Source of the DNA: Fratercula arctica
Taxonomy: Eukaryota > Chordata > Aves > Charadriiformes > Alcidae
Assembly: GCA_947846985.1 (NCBI GenBank)
Contig: CANTUZ010000002.1
Location: forward strand, 134,191,889 to 134,255,888
DNA: 64,000 bases
Direction: 5' to 3'
Below the pieces are notes generated by a model that saw only the letters and a program-made list of their open reading frames with translations, did no database searches and was not told the DNA's origin. This document shows positions 34,469 through 47,530 of this stretch, piece after piece. Each line of letters starts with the position of its first letter. Position 1 is the first letter of the stretch. Position numbers and translations under genes: made by a program.

Positions 34469-36725
34469 TTTTAAGGAAGATTGTGGGATAGGGATTTTAT
34501 ACTGCTTTGTACTGTTGGAGCATTTAGATATGCTTGAAGGAAATTTTGGCTAGGACATTGATTAGATTGTTTTGCTATTTGCTAACTTAATTTTTATAAG
34601 GCTGAATAAAAATATTGGGAAATTTCACAGAAGACCAAAAGCTTTTCCTCTTTTTCACCCACAAAAACATCAGTTGAGGCTCTACTAATGAAAAATAGGA
34701 TGTTTGAAGTATGGAATGAGTAAGTGTCCCATGTGTGGATTATGCCTGGCTCCTGCAAGGCAGGCTCTTCTATCACAGTAAGCAGAGACTTTCTAGGCCT
34801 TTTTTCCTTCAATTTCTCTAGGGAAACTGATTGTAAATATGATTTTTAGGCACAAGTACCTTATGCTCTTCAACAGGTTGCCTATAGTATGAAGTATGTT
34901 ACAGAGAAAACCATACAAATAAATGCATGCGTTTCACCGACAGGTCCTTTGTGCAAAAAAGGGAGTACTAAGAGTGAGGAAGCAGGAAGGATGGAATAAA
35001 AACTGGTGCACACTGGAAGCAAAGGCAAAGGGCATGAATGGGGAAAGATGAACAATTGTAAAAATAGGCTATTTAACTGAAACAAGTTCATGTGAGTTAG
35101 AAATGCCATGGATTAACTCTACGGCCAAAAACCATTCATACTCCTATGTGTACTTTTAAGGTCTGACTGTTGCTTTTAGCTTCCCTGGCAAGATCCATCT
35201 AAACGGGATACGGCCATAGAGATGGAAAGGAAGAACTGGTTTCTTTTCTCTTTTTGGCCAAACTGAAAGACTGAAAAATTGTTTTGAGGAAAAGAAATTT
35301 TTTTTGCAGAGCCCCTCAGGGGTTTGGATGCTGGTTTTAATATTTTGAACAAAAAGAAAGAAAAGGCAGGATTCAGCTCCCACCTGGGACACCCAGTTTG
35401 GGTATCTCCCTTATGTGTCCACAAGTGCTTTAGGAGCCTCCCTCAATCCAATGCTCCTACGCAAGTGCCTGACAAAATTTGGGAGGCCCTGGGTCATCTC
35501 CACATGGCTGGTGTTTACCATGTAGGACCTGCTGAAGCCCTGCAGCCTGCTGGAGGCAGCTGGAGACCAGGTGGACACCCAAGGCACCTCTGGTGGCACT
35601 GGATGTCTATGTTTAGGCAGCTGAATTGAACCTCAAGTCAACCCAGTCAGCGGACTCTGGTGGTCCACCTCAGCCTAAAGTAGTCACTTATTCGCTGGTC
35701 AGCTGAGCAGCAGTGCAGGCGCTACCAGCTGTACTAGCTAGATATCTGCTGAACATGAAGTGGTTTAGGCACCTAGAGCACAGATAGGCACCCATTACAC
35801 ATTTAGGTGTCTCAATCTCATGTCAAAATGTCATTTCCAAATGAAAAATTGCAATGATGCAATTAGACAAAATTAGGGTGAAATAATTTCTAATTTAGAA
35901 AAATCTTGTTTTTTTCTTATGAATCAAATTGGATAAATTTCATTTTAATGTAATTAAATGAATTGCTGGTGGCAACTCAGATGTCTATTTTAGGTGACAA
36001 AATGATAGATTTTTACCTCCACTAACAGAAATGCTTTCTTTTCTTAATTCTTTGTTTCAGTAGTTTAATTTTAAATCAAACATTTTGTTTCTCAGCTCTT
36101 TCCTTCATATCCAAATGAGCTGGAGACATAGTTCTGAGGCATTGGTGTACTATCTGAGATATCTTATTTCCAAAATGGCTGTGTTGATGAATAGCTTGCA
36201 CATGTACGCAGAAATTATACATATACTTGGAAAGAATGTCAGAACTGACATACAAACTGACATCTTGGAGAACCGTGTGTTTTTTAGTAGGAAACTCAGT
36301 AAAAATCTCATGCATGTAGTGTGCATGTTCTTCTGGATAAAGTAATATTTTATTCTCAAGAAAGCTGATTTTTTGAAAGGAAAACAGCATGTGCTCCTTT
36401 GTGCATGTGTGTGGAGTGTGCTCGCTGTGGATGAGAAAGAAATCTACTAGCAAAGTATATTTATTTCTTCTATAATCACTTCTTTGGTAACAATACATGT
36501 TACTGAGGTAGCTGACAAATTTGTCTAAAAGAAGAATGCATGCTCAGTTACAGTTTCTTTTTACATACGTGAACACAAGCAAATCTGTCTAGCTTTATTG
36601 TAACCAGTAACTCCTGTGGGTGCTTACACATTTCCATTCCAGGCTCCTGTTTTTATGAGGGGAACAGTTCATACTTTTTAAAAACATTCATATATCTATT
36701 TGCAAGTGCCTTGAATTTCGCTTCC

Positions 36726-36751
36726 AAAAAAAAAAAAAAAAAAAAAAAAAA
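36726..36751. repeat. Poly-A run of 26
   Basis: Twenty-six A residues are followed by GAAATCC. The sequence before it does not resemble a retrocopied transcript that I know, so it is listed as a homopolymer only. Confidence 0.9.
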
Positions 36752-39700
36752 GAAATCCAAAAAGGAAAAAGAAAGACTATTGGAAGTGTTTCTTGTTTGT
36801 TGGCTGAGTTTTACGGGAAGAATGAGAAAATAACTTCCCATGGTATGTTCACTCACAGTTTTTTGAGCAAATCTGTCAGAAAAAAAAAAATCAAAAAAGC
36901 ATGGAGTGAGCCAGATATAAGCCCCACTGAAGTGGAACATCTTATACTGTGCCAGTGAAAAGTGGGCTCGATTTTATTAGTCATAAGCCTCTGAAAACTT
37001 GCTGCTTGGCAAGTCCACGAGGCATCGACAGTGTGGCATGGCATTGCTGGACAGAGAGGTGTCCAGCCCGAGCGTGTGGCAAGCTGGTGAGGTGGCAGAG
37101 AAGGTGACTCCCTCAGTACATGGGTCATCAGGTCACTGGTGATCCTGTCCCTGCTCCAGGGGCATTTGGTAACAGAACGTGATGCCAAAAATTTCCTTTT
37201 CAAAAAGGTATTTTTAGACCAATTAATTGAACTCTGGCACTTACAAAGGCCCCATTAACATGGGCCAAAGGCCAAATCCCTCACTAGAATAAGGAACTGG
37301 TGTCTGTTGGTGCCAGGCTAGCACTCTCACTCTGACTAATGTTTCCTTTCTTCTTTTTTTCTCCGCCATTGGTAAGCTTCCTCCTACCCTCCTATGGCAG
37401 AACCTTTGTCCCACCTTTTCCCCCTTTTTGGGGTAGAGTGGACTAAACTTAATGGCTTTAGGATGCACTCAGAGTATGGCATCTGAACAGCTAGCTGACC
37501 TGCAGATCTAGAGAATGTTCTTTACAGGCATTGTGGCTGCTGCAATTGTGGAATTAAAGGTATGTGCAACTGGAACAACAGTAAGTTTGGAACGATAATG
37601 TGGTTTTCTCTAGCCTGTTCTGGACTGACTCCACATGATATGTTTTTGTTTAGCACCCTGTACTGTGACACTGTAGTGACTGTAATTCTGGCATCCTGCT
37701 TCATAAAGGCATCCTATTCACTTCAATGATCTCTGTGGAGAAGAACTGAGATTGCAATCTCTGTCTTGGATTTAATTGTCCATTGGGTTAAGCAGGTCCT
37801 TTAGTTTATGTCCTCTATCTTTGTGCCTTCAAAACAAATGTCTAGGGCAAATCCCACCACTTACACCTTGGTGAAGCTGAAAGGGAAGCATTTTGAACTG
37901 TGAATAATCCATAATCTAAAGGGGAATGTGAATGACACACTGAAATGACACCTAAAAGAAGGATATTGTTGGAGGAGTGGTATTAGAGCAGGTCATCCAG
38001 AGTCAAGCACAGAACTGAAGCACTCAGAAGAAAAGGACCCAAAGGGGCTGTCCCACAAAATAGTTGGATGCAGCTACCAGGAATACAGCAAGTACCATGA
38101 GTGGAGAATACATGACAGTGAAAGAGAACAGCTTACCTTGAAGTAAAAAGCATCACAATGCTTCACTTTGCACTACATCTGGCACTTCAGCTGTTTTCCA
38201 GGAAGGTGTTATGTTGAATTTGCTTTCACCTTCCTACTGAAACATGTAGTTTTCCATGCTTTAAACTGTTCTTTAAAAAAAACCTCAAGGGCTGTGTGTA
38301 TTCTCTGACTCATCTTCTGCATAAGTGAAAAAAAAACGATCAGGGAGTGATGGAAGAGGCAAAGAGAAGAGATGAGGGGCCCAGAAAGAAGAGGGAATAT
38401 GATTTCTCAAGGGATTTTGATCATGCTGATAGATTTGTATGTCACATTCTTTTTTCTGCTAGGTCTATCGGTTTTCTGGAAGAAACATGTGATCTGAGAA
38501 CACGGTAACTAAAGACTTCAGTCTTGGGTTGTGGCCATATTTACGATAACAGAATTATTATAAATGAACTGTTTTCAACTCCTTAAAATTTGCTTGGTAT
38601 ATATGTAGATTGCTAGGTTTGTGAGATGGGACTATAACCACAATTAAAACAAGTCAGCAGGGAAGAAGATACCTGGGCAGGTGATTTTCTGGGGATCTAA
38701 GTTAACCCTGTTCAAATCAGGCTGTGGAAAAGCTTCATTTTGGAGGTGTGATTCAGATATACTTGGAGACGTGCTTTCACTTCTTAAAGCAGAGAGATAA
38801 TAAGGCTTAAAGTGGATTTATCATTGCCCAATAGCCAGCATTTCTCAATCTGAAATAAAATTGCTCAAGGCTCCCGTAGCGCACACTCTATGTTGCATAC
38901 ACCTCCGAGGTGAAAGGCAAGTGGTTGAAATGATTTGAAAGTACAGTGTGATTGCATCAGCCAGGTGAGAGGCTGCTGGAGATGAGCCTCAGCCCTGAGT
39001 CAGCAGAGCGTGGTGTGGTACCGGCTCTGCTGGAAGTTCTGCAGAGCCTCCCTGCCTCAGCAGGAGCCTTGGGAAGCGTTTTGGTTTAGAAAGCTCTCCT
39101 GACACTTACTGCCCCTGCCGTTGTTTCCACATTTCCACAAAAGATGCAGCTGTCTCCCTTTGGAGGAACCTTCCCTAGGATGCCCTGGATGATAGGCATG
39201 TGGTTTTGTCCAGCATTTACAGGGATCATGTGAAATGGGTGTGGGGAGACAGGGAGAAAATGGATGTGTGTGTGTGCATTATGGCACCTAATGTGACAAA
39301 TTAATGTTCTGGAAAGACTAAAGACCTTAGAAATTATAGTGTTGGAGAGTGTATAAATGCTACATTCATCAGTGCAGACTGTTGCATGACCCAAATTTTG
39401 TATTTTGCAAAGCAGTTTTCTCTGAGTTGCTTAGCACATCTGCTTGGTGGATTACAGGATAAGTAGGCAAGGGAGAAGTAGCCATAATTTTTACTCATGA
39501 GACCACAAGGGATCAAACCCAACTACTTTTACAGTAGTGTGAACAAAGCTGTAATCATCAGCTCCTTGCCCTTTACTGCCCTGAATGGGAGTATCCACAT
39601 CGGCGTGGTTTATCCTTTCACAGCACTGCGTCAGAGACCAAAAGTCTCCATCCAGCAAACCTGGTACAACATTTGCTGATGGAAAGAAGACAGCTGCTGT

Positions 39701-42700
39701 ATGCTCATTTCTCCAAGGGGAATGTAATCTATGAAGGAAGAATGTGCATCTGGGGATCTCAGCATTTCAAAAGGCACCGAAGTCAAGAATTCTGAATGCT
39801 ACCCTCTTAGAAAAGTCATAATAACCCCTGAGAGCACTTCTTTTTCTTTCTCTCCTTGTACCCCACGGGATAGGGACAAGCCCTTTTAGTATGACTTACG
39901 TAAATGAATGTGTGTGAAAATTCAACCCTTTTAGAAATTTCATTTCTTTGGAAACCCAAGCAGCTGTTCAGACTGGTAACGAGTAATTGAACACTTCTTT
40001 CTTTTGTTCGGCCTTTTACTGATTTTGCTAGATGTGCTGCAATAGCCCAGGCCCCTGACCATGTGAGATAGCAAAATAGGGTGATGACAGTGCTGGATTG
40101 TGAATGGAGGAGTCCAGCCACAATGTCACCAACCTACAGAATGCAGTCGTCAATAGTGACATGAAAGATGCTTTGTGAACCAATAAAAAAGCTGAGAAGG
40201 GACTGGATGGGTACAAAAGCTGACTCCAGCTATATATCCCAGCGCTGCCTACATGGGGAGATGTCATCACACTGAGCTTTACAGCCTCAAATGATTCCTT
40301 AAAACCACAAAGCCTGCAACTGTTCATTTTCTGCATATTTCTCCCACATCAGTGGAAAATATATATTGAGGCGAACAAATACCATTTACACTAGAAATGT
40401 TAATACAAATATCTTTTATTTTTAACTGCTTGAATGGTTAGGACGTGCTTTAAGTGGTTATGTCTACCCTATTTTTATGCGCTTAGATCTCTTTGTCACC
40501 TCTCCACATTCAGAGGCCTGCAAATTTTCTGGTATTGGTTTGCATATGTTAGAGGTGTAATTTGTACTGTTTCTGGACTAAGTGCTGAAATTGCATCTTA
40601 TTATTTCTAATGTATGAGCTGCCTTTTAATTAAAGACAAATGCAATGCAAGCCACAATAATAAAACAGATGATAGACTAAATCCCTAGCACATAACCTTC
40701 ATACAGCAGGCTGCACAAGCACAGCGTGGTCGTTCACCTCATCTCCTGGCATTGCAATGCTGTGAAGACTTGAACTTATGCAAATGTAACTCTTAAAATG
40801 CGTGAATATTTCTTGTTTCGGCTGGCTTTTTGACCACCTCTGAGAAGCCCCTAGGAAAAGAACCAGGAGAAGGCTGTCATTTTCTAAGCAATGAATTCAG
40901 CCCATTCCCAGATGTCACCCCATGATGGGAAGGACCGTGCGTTCTGGTGGTGGGAGGCTGGTGGCCAAGGCTCTATGGTTCTGCCAGACCAGTTTGGCTC
41001 TACAGAGCAGTCCCTTCCTGTCACTGTGGGAGCTTTGGGAAAGAAAGCAGGAAGAGCTGGTTCAGATGAACCAGCTTGTCAAGTCCGATCTAGTTGGTTG
41101 GTTTGCAGTTTGACATCTCTGTACTAAGTAAATTAGGATTGTACTGATTTTAGGCCATATTTAGGAGCTAGTTGATCTTAAGAACACTATAGATGGAGAT
41201 GTTTCATGATATGCTGGTGCTTAATTGATGCACGTTTTTGAGTTAATAGTAAATTATCAGTACCAAAGAATTTAGCCCAATCCGTATGCTGCCTTTGTGA
41301 GCCTTATCACACTCAATCCCACTAAAATTGTCCCCAAGTTTTACAACTTTCTGGCTGAAAGAAAAAATGCAAGCCACACTACATAGCTGGAAGCTTGGAT
41401 ATCTTTCTTCATGTTATCTATATTGCTCTGTAATAATACCTTGCTGTTTTGCACAGTTATTCTTTTGGTCTTTAGTGCCATGTTAGGTTTTCATCACTGT
41501 CACTCTTTTATAGGTAGGGAAGTGTTATAGGGAATGTCAGTTAAAGAAAGGTGGTTGTGGTGCTATGAATTGAAGGTAGGTTTTTATAGAGTTTTTTATT
41601 TGCTAGTACCACCACTTCAGTTACAGCAGAACTTATGTGCTTGATGTTGAAACTACAGGAGAAGTGATACATAATACGTGTTGTGCAAGTTAGATCAGAA
41701 ATTATCTGGTTTTTTGGCTTGAAAATTTAGGAATTTAAGAGAACTGCTATTGCAAGCCCTGGGAAAAAAGTACCGTTTCAGCAAAACCTGAGAAAGGTGC
41801 TTATAGCCTCTTGTGACAAAACTAATGGTGGTCCCGAAGATGTGACTTTGCGCCTAAATTCCTTTATCTACACACAATTTGGAGCTGTAGGCTTGTAAGG
41901 TGGAGAACACTGATGCAAAAATAGACACCGTCATCCCAGGCCGCAGAGTATAAAGAGAGAGAAGAAAGTCTGTCTTGGAAACTTCAGGTGAACCATTTTG
42001 TTTTGCAGGTGTTTGATTGACAGAGCTTTTGAGATTAGTTAGGATTTTGAAACCTTAACAGTAGCTCCCCAGAGATGGTTTAATAGACAGAACTGAAACA
42101 TGGCATCACACAGATACCCACTTTTTCGATTTGGGATATTTTTAGGGAGGAATGAGTTTCTTCTCTTCCCTACAATGTGTTCAGAAGAGCGTCACTTGTA
42201 TGTGGCTTTTCCTGCAGGTTATTTAACAGGAATCGACCTGTGAATAGAAAGGGAAAGCACTATTCCATTCCTTGCAAAACCTGCACTGAAAAATGAAGGC
42301 AGCTAGTTTCTCTGGAGTTTAACTCTTATCTTAGTTCTGCACCCTACAGCAGTGTCAAATCCACTAGTACGCTTGGTTGTCTGGAGTATAACGGGTCCTA
42401 AGTAAAAAACTCAAAATATATCAGGCAAGTGTGTACCCTCTTCGAGAAAAATGCATGAAAAGAACGTGAAATGGTTCTTCAGGTTTTTTTTAAGAACAGA
42501 TCAGCTTAATATGAAGATGTAATTCTAGGAAACTATTATTTTTTACCACATTACAGGGGTGTGTTCGTCAAACTGCATTTCAGTGCTGATCCTGTTAATA
42601 AGCATGATGAGACAAAAAGCACTTTGTCATTTCCAGGGAGGCAGCTGATGTAAAGAAACAGCTGTGTGAGTTTTACTGGTTTGTGATGGATAGAGGATAA

Positions 42701-45700
42701 CAGTTGCCCCTGCTGGGTTTCCTGATATCTGAAGTCTCTTCCAAAGTCAGTCCAGTTTGTGGATCAAGTGGAAGTAAGACATAAACAGAGCAAAATTTAA
42801 AAAATGAAACACAATACTAGTGAGTTAGAGGGGAGAGGGAAAGAGGCAGCAGGTGAACCTGGGAGTGATTTCTCCTTAAGTGTTTATAAAATCCCAGTTT
42901 AATCCTGAAAGCTTAGGCAGAGAAATACTGAGAACGGAATTTTGTTTGGGTGAACTGATGTTTCCAGAGGTTTTGGTAATGAGTTTTACAGGTTTCATTT
43001 AATTACTCTCTGTCTGGGAAAACAGCCATGAATTTGTGACTGATTGGAAATCCAGATGCAAAGTTGAACCATTATTTGCAGCTGGGGTCCAGTGAATGTA
43101 GTGAACAGTTAAGGGAAAGTACAAAGCGTTCCTGAGGGAACATTTGGGGAGGGAGGACTGTAGACCATCTCCATTTTGACAAGAAAGAATGTCACTAGGA
43201 ATTAAAAAAATCTTACTTTCAATGAGATGTAGAATTGTTTCGGAAGGAGATTTGACGTGTTCTTTTTTTGTAAAGAAAGACAAAAAATTGTGTTTGTCTC
43301 AGGAAAGGAAATGAATGTGGGAATATTTACTATAATGTTATTAGTTGCCTTGTTTGCTTTCAAAGCGCTATAGCACATCCCGATATAGACGTCCTTTTGG
43401 ACATCCTGCAGGAAGGACTACTCTTACAACTTCCTCTGGTCAACAGAGCAGCATGGCACCGAAGCAAAGAAAGAGAAAAGGGTGGCAGCCTGCTTCCTCT
43501 GCCTGTTAGCAGGCCAGGCCTGCCTCCTCAATCCTCTTCAATAGTTATGTATGCTTTTAATATGTATGAACAAAGGACTCCCAAGTAACAGAATATAGCC
43601 CAGAAAAGGAAGATATGAAAATCTTTATGGCAAAAAGAACAACGCCTCAGTGTATGATCCAACTCTGTGCTAAAGAACACAGTGACTTTTTTTAATGCAA
43701 AAAACATTTTACTGTGTATATAGGTTAAAATAAATTTATATTGATGTAGGTTTTGCTTGCGGCTTTGTATGTTTTCTTCTAGAGGTTCTTCTTCAGCAAC
43801 CATTTTCCTAGACCTTCACAGCAAACTGTTGCACACCACGTGCTGAGCCTTTAAATGAATTGGCAGATACACACCCTAGGAGTTTCAAGTCTGTTCATGT
43901 GGATTAGTTTAAAGATTACGGGCTGCTGTAATCTCATACAAGAAACAGAAATGTGTCTTTGAAATGCGAGAGCCTTTGCTAATGTCTACAGAGTCCAACA
44001 AGCTATGCAACTTTGCAAGTCCTTCAGTGTTTTGCAGTGTTTTCTAGTATCCCCATTTTGTATCTTGTGCTGAAATATTTCAAATGCCCCTTGTGCTTCT
44101 GCTGCAAAGGGATAACCTATGGAGGATGGGTAAGGGATAACTGCTCATGGGTGGGGAAGCGAAGAACTAGTCCTCATTCATGACAGGAGCAGAAGCAGAA
44201 ATCCCTGCTCACCATTCCTCTGCACTCTCTGCTCTTCCCTCTCCTTCAGCTTTCCTCTCTTCACCTTGCAATATAGTGCTCCCTGGGTCATGGTCTGGCC
44301 TTTTTCCTCTCTATCGTCATTCTTCTGGTGGCTCCAACAGAGGAGGGTGCATTGGGGTAATTGGAGGAGCAGAGGTTCACCGCCCTAGGGAGCAGGCAGG
44401 TTTGATGGCTAACGGATAGGGACGTTGCATGCAATGATGGAAGGAGGCATAAATGACCACGGAAGGGGCATGGAGGAGGTGACTGTAGACTCTGGGACAG
44501 CGTGGGAAAGCAGGAGAGAATCTTCTTTGTGCCTCAAATTCTATTATACTTCTAGACACTTCTAAAATAGTGCTAGCCCTTACCGTTTACCCATGCCTTT
44601 CTGCAGCTTCCCCCTTATTGACCCCTCCCCATGTCCATCTTGTCTAAAACATTCTCTGCCATGACCACAAAACCTAGTTTGGCACTCCACATGTGCTGAG
44701 AGCAGTGCTGAGGCTTGACTCTGGCTCTGGGACCGAGGAGCCTCATGCAGCCTGGGGCAGTGTCCCATCAGTCCTGATGGGACAGCAGAAGGTAACCATC
44801 TCTCTGAGCACTTCTGTTGCTTCATGGAGTATGTGGAGCTGCTACAGGTATGTACTGTCTGTCATGGCACCCGTGTGTGATAATTTGGAGGCATTGGGCC
44901 ATCAGTTGCAAAGCAAAAAATTAAGTTCTGTGGAGATACAGTTAAGAAGCTTAAGATCTCCTTACCAAGCTATCATGCAAGTAAATAGCCTCAGTTTGTG
45001 GTAGAAAGATTAAAGAAGTTCATTTGCCTACATTTTGCCTGTAATCAGAGCAGCTACTGTCTCCTTTGGGGTCCCTGTGGATCAAAGAGATTGATGTCCA
45101 AACCCTGACCAGGCAAAACTTTTTCTCCTATAAGGCAACAAACAAGGTACAACTTGGAAGTTAATTTTGCTTCTGTAAAATATTTCCAGATATGTTATGT
45201 TCCTCCTGCTCTTGCCTTGCCCCATTAGCTAACAAATCCTCAGAGAACTGCACCAAAGGCAAATTTCTTCACCCACTACCTCATCATGAGTGAAAGGGTT
45301 GATGGATGTGTCTCTGAAAGGCTGACACCAAGGAGGACGTCCCTACTAAAACACAATAATAATTATGACAATTATATGCCGGGGCTACTTTGCAAAACAC
45401 TGTAAAATATGGCAAGGCTCTATTGCAGAAAAAGGGATGAAGAGACAGAAATAGTTGATTTTGTTAAAGAAAAATTGTCTTCGTTCCCAAGTTGAGCATT
45501 GTTACAGTTGGTAAGAAATCTAACAATAATAGATTCTCATAGTAATAGGGTACTTTACAATAACGTTTTGCTACTGCAACAGCAGAGAAAATACTCTATG
45601 AATTGAGACCCAGTACCAATAAGAGCTGTCATAGGCATTAACCTTCGTAATTGATTTTAATCATCTGTGACCTGATTATGAAAATACTAGACTTTTGCAA

Positions 45701-47506
45701 TGCAGTTGGAAATAGTAGGCTGGGCATGAGAATGCTGCTTTAAGTTGGTGATTATATTTTATCCTATCTCTTGTGACCCTTGGCCTGTTTAAAGCAAATA
45801 TCAGATGACCTTTTCTGTTTTGTTTCATCAGCAAAGACGACTGGATACTTTAATGAGACTTTAATAAGCAGTTTCATGCCCTAGCTGGGATTCAGGAGGG
45901 TGGATCAAAATGATATTCAAGGTGGAAATGTACTTCACGTAACTGCAGGCACAGAAACCGCCCCAGTGCGAGTCCAGCACAGTCACCGAGGTTCCCTCTA
46001 TGGGCAATGGGCAAGAACCCCACCGACCCCAAGCAGCCGTTTGCGAATGAGACCAGTCGTTCCCTAGCGACTTTGTTTTCCTCTGTTTATTATAGAGAGA
46101 GCACAAATGACTAGATTATACCTAGACAACTTCCATCATTACTAACAGGTTAGGGCAAATTAATTCCACTAGGTAAAGAATCAAGGTAAACTGTGATCTA
46201 ACAGTATGCTGTCTCTGTATGGAGTATTGAGCAGTGCTACTCAGACGGCCTGTCAAAACGCTTCAGTGATGAAAAGTAGCCTAAAATTGAGCCAAATCAA
46301 ATAAAAGTGGAATGGAGGAGAAGCTGAGAACTTGAGGCAGACATAGCTTAGACTCGGACAACGCTTTGATAGAAGGCACGTACCGCAAAGGAAGGTAACT
46401 AAATCACACTGCTCTTTTGTAAGAAGGTTTTGCTGACACTTGAATGAAGCTGGTAAAAGCGCATGAAGCCTAGCATTTTTTCCATGTACATTTTCTTTTG
46501 TACATTTTTTTGGGGTAAATGTACAACATTATCCACCTGTCTGGTGAAGGGACGGCCTGGCTTTTCAGTTTTGCTTTTTTCTTGAAAGAGATAACATGCT
46601 TCATGTATTCACAGTGGTCTTCAGGAACTAAGAGGTGATCAATTCCTGCTGCATTTCCCTGGCATGCTCATGCTGTCCTGGTCCCCATGCCAGGACACCT
46701 GCCAAGCTTCTTACCACTCTCTTGCTGCAAGTCAGGAGCATTTCAACCTTGGTGATGTCCTCACGCTGAGGAGCATTGCGTCTCACCACGTTTCATACCA
46801 CCACACCCACTGGGCTTGCACTGAAGTCTTCTCAAGGGGGTTATCAATACAGCACAATACTCCTACAGCACTGAAATGGCCTAATGGAGAATAGGGGGAA
46901 ATCGTTAAGATTACATCATGGCTCCAAGCTATCTGAATCTCACAAATCTGTAAAGCAAATGTTGAACTCAGGAAAACCTTCATGTCGCCCATTGTTAAGT
47001 GGAAGCCTGGGAGTAAAATGAACAAATACAATGCATATTTTTCTAAATACTGTTGATGTGCTCAGAATGAATGTTCTAAAAATTCTCTCATGGAAGGATA
47101 GTGAATATAATAGATGCATTTTTGTTTGGACATGTTCATTAGCATGAGGAACTATCCGTTTCCTGATGGTTTCCTCTCTTACAAGTACATATTAAAACTT
47201 TCTAAGCATGTCTGCCATGTTGCCATCTGATCTGTTCATTGAGGAGAAGCGATTTAAATTTCATGTTTGCAGGGCATGTGAGAAGGCTTACATCAATGAA
47301 TCACTGAGAAGGAAATATGCCAGTTAGCTTGCAGAAGTGTCAGCTGAATGGAATATTTTTGCGGCCTTTGGCAACACCTTGCTGAAGGCATTACTGGTTT
47401 TGGACACAAACAAGGGAGATGGAACTTTGTTCAGAGGGAAATTATATAATATACCATGGTGGCCAGAATATATCATTCTTTGTCTTCATAATAAATTAAA
47501 ATATGG

Positions 47507-47530
47507 AACTATTAACGATAGTTAATAGTT
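47507..47530. repeat. 10-bp perfect inverted repeat, 4-nt loop
   Basis: AACTATTAAC at 47507-47516 pairs exactly with 47521-47530 across the loop GATA. It is AT-rich and of cruciform type. Confidence 0.85.

Noticed and set aside
35700..35820. TTTAGGCACCTAGAG and TTTAGGTGTCTCAATCTCAT, possibly from an ancient amniote repeat
   Set aside because: The motif seems familiar from old dispersed repeats, but I cannot name the family or define ends.
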